Source: an uncultured Pelagibacteraceae bacterium (GTDB lineage Bacteria; Pseudomonadota; Alphaproteobacteria; Pelagibacterales; Pelagibacteraceae). Taken from it: DNA of 11,339 nucleotides. The stretch spans positions 1 through 11,339 of the forward strand of contig CACGET010000031.1 in the NCBI GenBank assembly GCA_902572155.1, given 5' to 3'. This document shows, one piece after another, positions 1 to 6,008 of the stretch (position 1 is the stretch's first letter; each line of letters starts with the position of its first letter). The position numbers and the translations under genes were made by a program. Below the pieces are notes generated by a model, which saw nothing but the letters and a program-made list of their open reading frames with translations, had not been told where the DNA came from and did no database searches.

Positions 1-539
1 TGTCAGAAACATTTATTTTATCCTCAGGATCAAAATTTTTTAAAAATGAAATTAATTGTAATTTAAAAGGTAAATATTCTTCAGCATTTGTGAATGGTAT
101 TTTTTCTCTTAACAATGACAAACATCATGAAATTAGATCAATAATAAATCATTTAACTGAAAATACAAAAAGCTATCAATTGATTAAAAGTGTTTTGGAA
201 GATGGTTCAAAAGCAGTGTATCAGGGTAAAATATTTGTAAATTCAGATGCACAGAAAACAGATGGATATCAACTTAGCAAAGCAATATTATTAAACAAAG
301 ACTCAGAGTTTAATGCTAAGCCTGAATTGGAAATTTATGCAGACGATGTAAAGTGTTCACATGGTTCAGCTTCAGGAAGTTTAAATGAAGACTCTATATT
401 TTATTTGATGTCTAGAGGACTAAATTATCAACAGTCTAGAGAATTGTTAATTAATGGTTTTTTGCTTGATGTAGTAGAAAAAATAACTGACTCAGAAATA
501 AAAAATTTAATTAAAAATATGATTGGAATTAAAGAATGA
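1..539 (+). CDS. sufD: SufD, Fe-S cluster assembly scaffold subunit (C-terminal part)
   Basis: The reading frame is open from the left edge (first full codon at base 3) to the TGA at 537-539, giving the last 178 residues of a protein normally over 400 residues long. SufD pairs with SufB and SufC in the cytosolic SufBC2D scaffold on which Fe-S clusters are built. The C-terminal beta-helix signature is clear: a GVL-like 'VLEDGSKAVYQGKI' stretch, then 'DAQKTDGYQ', 'KPELEIYADDVKCSHG' and 'SRGLNYQQSRELL'. The Lys-Cys-Ser-His-Gly segment, at roughly bases 345-370, contains the conserved histidine important in the family. A GTG at 90 could be read as a start, but conserved-type sequence continues upstream, so this gene is truncated by the window and does not begin there. 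The stop overlaps the sufS start by 4 bp (ATGA), so the two genes are probably translationally coupled. Confidence 0.95.
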   Translation, partial: SETFILSSGSKFFKNEINCNLKGKYSSAFVNGIFSLNNDKHHEIRSIINHLTENTKSYQLIKSVLEDGSKAVYQGKIFVNSDAQKTDGYQLSKAILLNKDSEFNAKPELEIYADDVKCSHGSASGSLNEDSIFYLMSRGLNYQQSRELLINGFLLDVVEKITDSEIKNLIKNMIGIKE

Positions 540-1756
540 ATATAGACAAAATTAAAAAAGAATTTCCAATTTTTGATGAAAAAATTCAAAATAATGATTT
601 AGTTTATTTAGATAGTGCTAATTCTTCACAAAAACCTAGAGTTGTAATTGATAGAATTAATGAATTTTATACAAAACAATTTTCTAATGTAGGAAGAAGT
701 GTTCATTATCTGGCAGTGGCTGCTACAAATTTATATGAAAATACAAGAGTCTCAGTTCAAAAATTTATAAATGCAAAAGATAAAAACGAAATTGTGTTTA
801 CAAAAGGAGCTACTGAGGCACTCAATTTAGTTGCAAATACATTAGGTCAAAATTATTTACAAGAAGGTGATGAAATACTTATCACTGAATTAGAGCATCA
901 TTCTAATTATGTGCCATGGCATTTTTTAAGAAAATCAAAAAATATTAAAATAAATTTTGCTGAAATTAATGAAGATGGAGAAATTACTTTAGAAGAAATT
1001 GAAAAAAAAATAACTACTAAAACAAAAATAATCTCTATTACTCATTTATCAAATGTAACTGGAGCTATATTGCCTATTAAAGAGATAACAGAATTAGCTC
1101 ATTCTAAAGATATAGTTGTTGTAGTTGACGGTTGTCAGGGAGCACCACATTTAAAATTGGATATGCAGGATTTAGATTGTGATTTTTATGCAATTTCTTG
1201 TCATAAAATGTATGGCCCTACTGGATTAGGTGTTTTGTACGGCAAGAAAAAATGGTTAGAAGAATTACCACCATACCAGGGTGGTGGCGGAATGATTAAT
1301 GAAGTTAAAAAAGATAGAATTTCTTATGGTGATTTGCCCAATAAATATGAAGCTGGAACAATGGCAACAGCTCAAGTTATAGCTTTCGATCAATCTATTA
1401 AATTTTTAGAAAGCATTGGAATAGATAATTTAGTAAAACATGAAGCAGAATTAGTTGAATATGGACAAGAGTTGTTACAAAAAAATAATTCTGTTAAGTT
1501 AATTGGTAACCCAAAAAATAAAGGTGGAGTTTTATCCTTTACTATAGAAGGTATTCATCCTCATGATGTAGCAACAATATTAGATGAGGACGGTGTTGCT
1601 ATAAGAGCAGGACATCATTGTTGTCAGATACTACATGATAAATTGAATATACCTGCAAGTTCAAGGGCATCAGTTGGAATTTATAACACTAAAGAAGATC
1701 TTGATAAACTTAATGATGCAATAAATAATTGTAAAAAAGTATTTGATTTAAAATGA
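536..1756 (+). CDS. sufS: SufS, class II cysteine desulfurase
   Basis: This 406-residue PLP enzyme removes sulfur from L-cysteine, giving alanine and an enzyme persulfide that feeds Fe-S assembly. Length and layout match SufS/CsdA rather than IscS. Visible landmarks are the EHHSN segment at 120-124 (histidine stacking on PLP), Asp198 and Gln201 in a D-G-C-Q motif, Lys224 in S-C-H-K (Schiff base to PLP), and the R-A-G-H-H-C motif with Arg357 and catalytic Cys362. The residue after the catalytic cysteine is a second cysteine (Cys363), whereas E. coli SufS has alanine there. The start at 536 is fixed by the ATGA overlap with sufD and by the SufS-like N-terminus (FPIF...LVYLDSANSSQKP). The stop overlaps sufU in the same way. 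SufU, encoded next, is the expected sulfur acceptor. Confidence 0.96.
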   Translation: MNIDKIKKEFPIFDEKIQNNDLVYLDSANSSQKPRVVIDRINEFYTKQFSNVGRSVHYLAVAATNLYENTRVSVQKFINAKDKNEIVFTKGATEALNLVANTLGQNYLQEGDEILITELEHHSNYVPWHFLRKSKNIKINFAEINEDGEITLEEIEKKITTKTKIISITHLSNVTGAILPIKEITELAHSKDIVVVVDGCQGAPHLKLDMQDLDCDFYAISCHKMYGPTGLGVLYGKKKWLEELPPYQGGGGMINEVKKDRISYGDLPNKYEAGTMATAQVIAFDQSIKFLESIGIDNLVKHEAELVEYGQELLQKNNSVKLIGNPKNKGGVLSFTIEGIHPHDVATILDEDGVAIRAGHHCCQILHDKLNIPASSRASVGIYNTKEDLDKLNDAINNCKKVFDLK

Positions 1757-2217
1757 ATTTAAAAGAATTATACCAAGAGCTAATATTAGAGCATGGTAAA
1801 AATCCAAGAAATCTTGGTAAGACTGATGATTTTAATAAAGACGCTAGGGGACACAATCCTTTATGTGGTGATAACGTTCATATTTATTTAAAACTGAATG
1901 GACAAAGAATAGTTGAGGATATTTCTTTTGAAGGCAGTGGGTGCGCTATTTCAATGGCTTCAGCATCTATTATGACAGATTTAATTAGAGGAAAAAATGA
2001 GCATGAAGCTAAAGAAATTGTTGAGGATTTTTTAGGTATGATTAAAGAAAATCCTGAGTTAAAATCGGAAAACTTAAACGAAGATGAAAAAACAAAATTA
2101 ATGTGCTTATCAGGAGTAAAACAATATCCAATGAGAGTAAAGTGTGCGACTTTATCTTGGCACACTTTAGTATCAGCATTTGATGATAAAAATGAAGAAG
2201 TAAATACAGAGAATTAA
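1753..2217 (+). CDS. sufU: SufU, sulfur acceptor of the SUF system
   Basis: A 154-residue IscU/NifU-N fold protein. The ligand set expected of SufU is present: Cys38 and Asp40 in P-L-C-G-D, Cys64 in G-S-G-C-A-I-S, and Cys131 in V-K-C-A-T-L-S-W. About 67 residues separate the second and third cysteines, longer than in IscU, which fits the insertion that distinguishes SufU. In characterised SufU proteins (Bacillus subtilis) these residues bind zinc, and the protein takes persulfide sulfur from SufS rather than serving as a scaffold. That role is inferred here from the motif and from the direct 4-bp ATGA overlap with sufS. An extra cysteine (Cys118) lies outside the ligand set. No Shine-Dalgarno is visible, so translation is probably coupled to sufS. 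No sufE-like gene is seen in the window. Confidence 0.92.
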   Translation: MNLKELYQELILEHGKNPRNLGKTDDFNKDARGHNPLCGDNVHIYLKLNGQRIVEDISFEGSGCAISMASASIMTDLIRGKNEHEAKEIVEDFLGMIKENPELKSENLNEDEKTKLMCLSGVKQYPMRVKCATLSWHTLVSAFDDKNEEVNTEN

Positions 2218-2219
2218 AT

Positions 2220-2519
2220 ATGTCTAAAAAAGATCAAATAATCGAAGAAATAAGAAAAATTTATGATCCTGAATTACCGGTCAATATATATGAATTAGGA
2301 CTTATTTATGATATTAATGTTGAAAATGAAAAATTTGCTAAAATTAAAATGACATTAACTACTCCCAACTGTCCAGTGGCTGAAAGTCTGCCTAAAGAAG
2401 TAAAGGAAGGAGCAATGCAAGTTGAAGGCATCGAAGATGTTGATCTTGAACTAGTATGGGATCCTCCATGGAATAAAGATATGATGTCAGAAGCAGCTAA
2501 ACTGGAGTTGAATTTATAA
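2220..2519 (+). CDS. sufT: SufT, DUF59/MIP18-family Fe-S maturation factor
   Basis: A 99-residue single-domain DUF59 (MIP18/PaaD-like) protein. Family marks are D-P-E-L-P (16-20), Y-E-L-G-L-I-Y (24-30), T-T-P-N-C-P with the conserved Cys51, and the C-terminal V-W-D-P-P-W (79-84). Proteins of this type in suf operons are called SufT and help mature Fe-S proteins; the biochemical step is not firmly settled. The start lies only 2 bp after the sufU stop and the stop codon shares one base with the sufA start, so the gene is embedded in the operon. The order sufS-sufU-sufT-sufA supports the SUF role over the phenylacetate-oxygenase role of PaaD. Confidence 0.92.
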   Translation: MSKKDQIIEEIRKIYDPELPVNIYELGLIYDINVENEKFAKIKMTLTTPNCPVAESLPKEVKEGAMQVEGIEDVDLELVWDPPWNKDMMSEAAKLELNL

Positions 2520-2854
2520 TGAACTCAATTATTAAACTAAGCGATAACGCTGCGATAAGAATAAAAGAAATTATGTCCAATGCTGAAAAAGAATCTTTAG
2601 GAGTAAGAGTTTCTGTAAAGTCAGGAGGATGTGCAGGAATGTCTTATGTTATGGAATATACCAAAAAGATAAACCCAAATGATGAAGTGATTGAAGATAA
2701 AGGAGTTAAAGTCTTTGTAGATTCTGCAGCTATAATGTATCTGCTTGGAACTGTAATGGATTACAAAAAAGAGGAATTATCCTCAACTTTTGTATTTAAC
2801 AACCCTAATGAAACTGAACGTTGTGGTTGTGGGGAGTCATTCAAAGTAGAATAG
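2519..2854 (+). CDS. sufA: A-type Fe-S carrier (SufA/IscA/ErpA family)
   Basis: This 111-residue HesB-like protein carries the three cysteines of A-type carriers: Cys38 in S-G-G-C-A-G-M, and Cys102 and Cys104 in the C-terminal R-C-G-C-G-E-S-F. Such proteins receive a cluster from the scaffold and pass it to target enzymes. The start codon overlaps the sufT stop by one base (TAATG). A GGAG at 2504-2507 lies 11 nt upstream, so there may be some independent ribosome recruitment. Operon position favours the name SufA. ErpA or IscA cannot be excluded from motifs alone, since all three share them. It is the last clear SUF gene, and no strong terminator follows it. Confidence 0.92.
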   Translation: MNSIIKLSDNAAIRIKEIMSNAEKESLGVRVSVKSGGCAGMSYVMEYTKKINPNDEVIEDKGVKVFVDSAAIMYLLGTVMDYKKEELSSTFVFNNPNETERCGCGESFKVE

Positions 2855-2883
2855 TCTAAAGTCCCATTTTGGACATACCTGAT

Positions 2884-2910
2884 TTGCATTAAATGCATAT
2901 CTGTTATACA
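2884..2910 (+). promoter_or_regulatory. Candidate promoter/operator with 13-bp inverted repeat
   Basis: TGCATT-A-AATGCA (2885-2897) is a perfect 6-1-6 inverted repeat. It is followed by TGTTATACA (2902-2910), which resembles an extended -10 element (TG-N-TATACA, four of six consensus bases). The pair lies just ahead of the small ORF starting at 2918 and would place transcription initiation very near that ATG. It could be an operator, but no regulator is identifiable. In DNA this AT-rich, short inverted repeats and -10-like strings occur by chance. Confidence 0.3.
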
Positions 2911-2917
2911 AAGGGAT

Positions 2918-3088
2918 ATGAATAAATTTGAATTTAAAAATCTTGTTAAAGACTTAAAGAACTCTTTAAAAGAAAAGACATTTTTTAAAGACCTTCGAAA
3001 AGAAGTAGAAACTGGTGCTAACGGCACACAGGACTACGTCGTTAAAAAGGGTATTAACAAAGATACAATTGCAACTACCAGACAGTAA
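2918..3088 (+). CDS. Small hypothetical protein, 56 aa
   Basis: An ATG ORF of 56 codons ends in TAA at 3086-3088. I do not recognise the family. The product is short, charged and lysine-rich (11 Lys, 4 Glu, 4 Asp, 2 Arg) and has no obvious signal peptide or membrane segment. The first half (about residues 1-31) could be helical. The second half, with T-G-A-N-G-T-Q-D-Y-V-V, has fewer lysines and more G/C-ending codons than the flanking genes. Support for a real gene is threefold: it fills almost the whole sufA-glnA gap in a genome with little spare DNA, it ends 7 bp before the convergent glnA stop, and a purine run AAAGGG (2910-2915) precedes the ATG. That run is closer to the ATG than a standard Shine-Dalgarno. 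It could be a 3' member of the suf transcript or have its own promoter. It has no homology support here. Confidence 0.5.
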   Translation: MNKFEFKNLVKDLKNSLKEKTFFKDLRKEVETGANGTQDYVVKKGINKDTIATTRQ

Positions 3089-3097
3089 TTAATTACT
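3084..3097. repeat. 14-bp palindrome at convergent stop codons
   Basis: AGTAATTAATTACT is a perfect 14-bp palindrome covering the TAA of the small ORF and part of the glnA TAG. It sits inside a wider imperfect arrangement (ACAGTA at 3082-3087, TACTGT at 3101-3106). Being symmetric, it could fold in transcripts from either side and mark the convergent 3' ends. It is very AT-rich with no following U-run, so it is not a standard intrinsic terminator. Confidence 0.35.
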
Positions 3098-4502
3098 AAC
3101 TACTGTAATACATTTCAAATTCTACTGGATGAGGTGCATGTTCAAATTTATGAATTTCCTCAAACTTAAGTGCAATATACGCATCAATTTGATCATCCGT
3201 AAACACATCACCTTGAGTTAAAAATTCTCTATCTTTATCTAAATTTTCCATTGCTTCTCTTAAAGAACCACAAACAGTTGGTATAGCTTTAACTTCCTCG
3301 GGTGGTAGTTCATATAAATCTTTATCAAAAGATTCACCTGGATGAATTTTATTTTTAATTCCATCGAGACCAGCCATAAGCATTGCAGCAAAAGTTAAAT
3401 ATGGATTCCCAGATGCATCAGGAAATCTAATTTCACATCTAGCACCTTTTTTGCTTAATGTAATTGGTATACGACAAGACGCAGATCTATTTCTAGCAGA
3501 ATAAGCTAGAAGAACCGGAGCTTCAAAACCTGGAATTAGTCTTTTGTAACTATTAGTAGTAGAATTAGCAAAAGCGTTAATTGCTTTAGCATGTTTTAAA
3601 ATTCCACCAATATAATGAAGAGCTGTTTCAGATAAGCCAGCATAAGCATCCCCAGAAAATACAGGAGTATCACCTTTCCAAATAGATTGGTGAATGTGCA
3701 TACCTGAACCATTATCACCAGCAACAGGCTTAGGCATAAACGTAGCTGTTTTACCAAATGAATGAGTAACCATTTGAACTACATATTTATATAATTGAAC
3801 GTTATCTGCTTGATCTACTAAAGTTCCAAAGTACATTCCAAGCTCATGCTGACTTGGAGCTACTTCATGATGGTGTTTTTCAACTTTAATTCCAACTTCT
3901 TTTAAGTTTTTTAAATATTCACCCCTCATATCTTGTTCACTATCAACAGGTGGCACAGGAAAATATCCACCTTTTATCGGAGGTCTGTGACCCATATTTC
4001 CACTTTCATATTCTTTCCCAGAGTTATATGGACCTTCTTTACTATCAATCTTAAAACCACATTCATTCATGTCATTTTTAATTCTTACGTCGTCAAATAC
4101 AAAAAATTCTGGTTCAGGACCAAAAAAAGCTTTATCACCAATCCCAGAAGCTTTTAAATACTCTTCTGCTTTTTTAGCAACACCTCTTGGATCTCTTTCG
4201 TAAGGATTTTTCTTTACAGCGTCTAAGATATCACAAAACAAAACAACAGTATTATGAGAAGTAAAAGGATCCATAAACATTCTTGCAGTGTCTGGTTTTA
4301 AAATCATGTCTGACTCATTAATAGCTTTCCAACCAGCGATAGACGATCCATCAAAAAATACACCTTCATTCAACATGCCCTCATCAACAATGCCTGCATC
4401 CATAGTTAAATGCTGAAGTTTTCCTCTAGGGTCAGTAAATCTTAGATCTACGAATTCTGCTTCTTTTTCTTTTATGAATTTTAATACATTTACTGCGCTC
4501 AT
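3096..4502 (-). CDS. glnA: Glutamine synthetase, type I (GlnA)
   Basis: This 468-residue enzyme has the usual GSI length (E. coli 468). It makes glutamine from glutamate, ammonia and ATP in a cytosolic dodecamer. Motifs are in order: F-F-D-G-S-S (49-54), the metal-binding G-P-E-P-E (128-132), His269 in N-G-S-G-M-H-I-H, Glu327 in P-G-F-E-A-P, the N-R-S-A-S-C-R-I-P stretch with Arg339 and Arg344, and Arg359. Tyr397 in K-D-L-Y-E-L-P-P-E-E matches the tyrosine adenylylated in enterobacterial GS, so activity may be controlled by an adenylyltransferase; that gene is not in this window. The ATG start has a good Shine-Dalgarno (AGGAG, 4508-4512, 5 nt spacing), one of the clearest in the window. It is transcribed divergently from the YbaK-family gene across 139 bp and converges on the small ORF. 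I see no conserved glutamine-riboswitch core in the leader. Confidence 0.97.
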   Translation of the reverse strand: MSAVNVLKFIKEKEAEFVDLRFTDPRGKLQHLTMDAGIVDEGMLNEGVFFDGSSIAGWKAINESDMILKPDTARMFMDPFTSHNTVVLFCDILDAVKKNPYERDPRGVAKKAEEYLKASGIGDKAFFGPEPEFFVFDDVRIKNDMNECGFKIDSKEGPYNSGKEYESGNMGHRPPIKGGYFPVPPVDSEQDMRGEYLKNLKEVGIKVEKHHHEVAPSQHELGMYFGTLVDQADNVQLYKYVVQMVTHSFGKTATFMPKPVAGDNGSGMHIHQSIWKGDTPVFSGDAYAGLSETALHYIGGILKHAKAINAFANSTTNSYKRLIPGFEAPVLLAYSARNRSASCRIPITLSKKGARCEIRFPDASGNPYLTFAAMLMAGLDGIKNKIHPGESFDKDLYELPPEEVKAIPTVCGSLREAMENLDKDREFLTQGDVFTDDQIDAYIALKFEEIHKFEHAPHPVEFEMYYSS

Positions 4503-4641
4503 TTTGTCTCCTATATAATTTTGTGAGTGATAATTAACAAAATAATACTGATAAATATTGCTTATTTAATAAATAACACCTATGCAATTTTCACATAAGT
4601 GATGTATTTATGCAATAACATTTAAAAAAATAATTTATTAA
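4503..4641. promoter_or_regulatory. Divergent glnA / ybaK intergenic regulatory region
   Basis: These 139 bp must hold the glnA promoter and leader and probably the promoter of the + strand ybaK-eamA pair. Two copies of TATGCAAT (4581-4588 and 4609-4616) are spaced 28 bp apart. Between them is a TCAC-ATAA-GTGA inverted repeat (4591-4602). TTCACA (4590-4595) is a five-of-six match to a -35 hexamer for the + strand, but no good -10 follows at 16-18 bp. On the - strand the TATGCAA copies read TTGCATA and could serve as -35 elements. I see no sigma-54 (GG-N10-GC) element. The regulator is unknown. Confidence 0.45.
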
Positions 4642-5124
4642 GTGAATCAAATTTTAGATAAAGAGCCAGTTAAAAGAGTTGAAAAATTGCTAAAAATATT
4701 TGATCCAAATCTTAAAATTATTTACCTGGAGCAAACAGCAAGAACAGCAAATGATGCTGCTACAGCTTTAGGTTGTAATATTGGGGCCATAGTTAAAAGT
4801 TTACTTTTTAAGTCTGGTGAAGAATATATTTTATGTCTTGTATCTGGTGATAAGAGGTGCTCTCTAAATAAATTAAAAAAATTGTTCAGTAAAAATGATG
4901 TTTCTATGGCTAGCCCAGCAAATGTAAAAAAAATTACTGGCTATACAATCGGTGGAGTTTCACCTATAGGTCATTTAGTTAAAATTAAAATCTACATAGA
5001 TACCAATTTAAAAAGATTTTCATCTGTTTTTGCTGCAGCTGGACATCCGAATTGTGTGTTTAAAATAGAATTTGATAAATTAACAAAAATAACTTTAGGC
5101 GAAATTCAAGAAATAACTGAATGA
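4642..5124 (+). CDS. YbaK/EbsC-family aminoacyl-tRNA deacylase
   Basis: A 160-residue single-domain protein of the YbaK/ProX editing family. These free-standing enzymes hydrolyse mischarged tRNAs, typically Cys- or Ala-tRNA(Pro). Family features are T-A-N-D-A-A-T-A-L-G (35-44), A-I-V-K-S-L-L-F (49-56) with the conserved lysine Lys52, the G-G-V-S-P-I-G-H loop (104-111), and A-G-H-P-N-C-V-F near residues 133-140. The exact tRNA substrate cannot be read from the sequence. The GTG start at 4642 comes directly after an in-frame TAA (4639-4641) and no good Shine-Dalgarno is visible. The next in-frame ATG would remove over half the domain, so GTG is the best choice. The stop overlaps the EamA permease start by 4 bp (ATGA), suggesting a two-gene operon. 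Confidence 0.88.
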   Translation: MNQILDKEPVKRVEKLLKIFDPNLKIIYLEQTARTANDAATALGCNIGAIVKSLLFKSGEEYILCLVSGDKRCSLNKLKKLFSKNDVSMASPANVKKITGYTIGGVSPIGHLVKIKIYIDTNLKRFSSVFAAAGHPNCVFKIEFDKLTKITLGEIQEITE

Positions 5125-6008
5125 AACAACCAAAATTAATAGATTATATTTTATTAACTATTTTAGCCTTGATTTGGGCTTCTGCTTTTTTCAATATTAA
5201 AATAGCAACTTATTCTTTTGGACCAGTAACGATCGCATTTTTGAGAGTTTTTTTTGGAGCATTTCCAGTTTTATTTCTTTGTTATATTAAGAAAATTAAA
5301 ATAGAGGCATTTTCTAAAGATTGGCATTGGTTTGCCATGATTGGGTTCATAAATCTTGTAGCTCCATTTTTCTTAATAGCATATGGAGTTAAATCAGTAC
5401 AAAGTAACCTAGCAGCAATTTTAATGTCCACAACTCCATTAAGCTCAACCGTATTGGGTCATCTTTATACTAAGAATGAAAAATTTAATTTAATTAAAAC
5501 AATTGGTATCTTAATTGGTTTCTTTGGAATTATTTTTTTATTTTCTGATAATATATTGATTAACGAAAACAATTTTATTTCAGCTTTATTAATTTTACTA
5601 GGCTCAACATGCTATGTGGTCGGAGGAGTATTAACTCTTAAAATAAGTAAGAAAAAAAACGAAAATGTTACAGGCTCTATTTTGATATGGGCAATTATAA
5701 TCTTAATTCCTCTTGTAAGCTTCATGGAACAACCTTGGCAAACTATACCTAGAATAGACTCAACTATATCGGTTATTTATCTTGGAATTGTAGCAACAGG
5801 ATTTGCTTGGTTATTAAGATTTAAGATTTTAAAAAAAAATGGCTTAATTTTTCAATCTCAAGTTTCTTATTTAATACCTATTTTTGGAACTATATTAAGC
5901 TATATATTTTTAAAAGAATTAATTACTATTAAAGTATTAATTTCTCTAGTTGCTGTTTCAGTTGGAATTTATTTTGTAGGAAAAGCTAATAATAATAAAT
6001 CACTTTAA
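5121..6008 (+). CDS. EamA/DMT-superfamily inner-membrane permease
   Basis: A 295-residue integral membrane protein with about ten hydrophobic segments, roughly at residues 9-27, 33-55, 68-88, 95-113, 125-142, 152-173, 186-201, 216-234, 245-264 and 269-287. This is the two-times-five EamA layout of the drug/metabolite transporter superfamily. The N-terminal A-L-I-W-A-S-A-F-F-N-I-K (16-27) and the second-half P-I-F-G-T-I-L-S-Y-I-F-L-K-E (253-266) are typical of each EamA half. Family members export amino acids, metabolites or drugs; the substrate here cannot be predicted. The start is in ATGA overlap with the ybaK-like gene, so co-transcription is likely. The 3' end overlaps the convergent methyltransferase gene by 9 bp, leaving no room for a separate terminator. 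Confidence 0.88.
   Translation: MKQPKLIDYILLTILALIWASAFFNIKIATYSFGPVTIAFLRVFFGAFPVLFLCYIKKIKIEAFSKDWHWFAMIGFINLVAPFFLIAYGVKSVQSNLAAILMSTTPLSSTVLGHLYTKNEKFNLIKTIGILIGFFGIIFLFSDNILINENNFISALLILLGSTCYVVGGVLTLKISKKKNENVTGSILIWAIIILIPLVSFMEQPWQTIPRIDSTISVIYLGIVATGFAWLLRFKILKKNGLIFQSQVSYLIPIFGTILSYIFLKELITIKVLISLVAVSVGIYFVGKANNNKSL

Noticed and set aside
90..92. GTG at 90 as the start of the first gene
   Set aside because: The frame is open to the left edge and SufD-like sequence continues upstream, so this is an internal valine of a truncated gene.
1884..2165. 93-codon open frame on the - strand inside sufU
   Set aside because: It lies wholly antisense to a clearly conserved gene, and its product has no recognisable motif or start signal.
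2761..3027. 88-codon - strand frame spanning the sufA 3' end and the gap after it
   Set aside because: It is antisense to the conserved sufA cysteine motif and to the more plausible + strand 56-codon ORF, and shows no family resemblance.
3933..4157. 74-codon + strand frame inside glnA
   Set aside because: It is antisense to an unambiguous glutamine synthetase and is best explained as a shadow frame.
4503..4641. Glutamine riboswitch or sigma-54 promoter upstream of glnA
   Set aside because: I looked for the conserved glnA-riboswitch core and for a GG-N10-GC element on the - strand and found neither.
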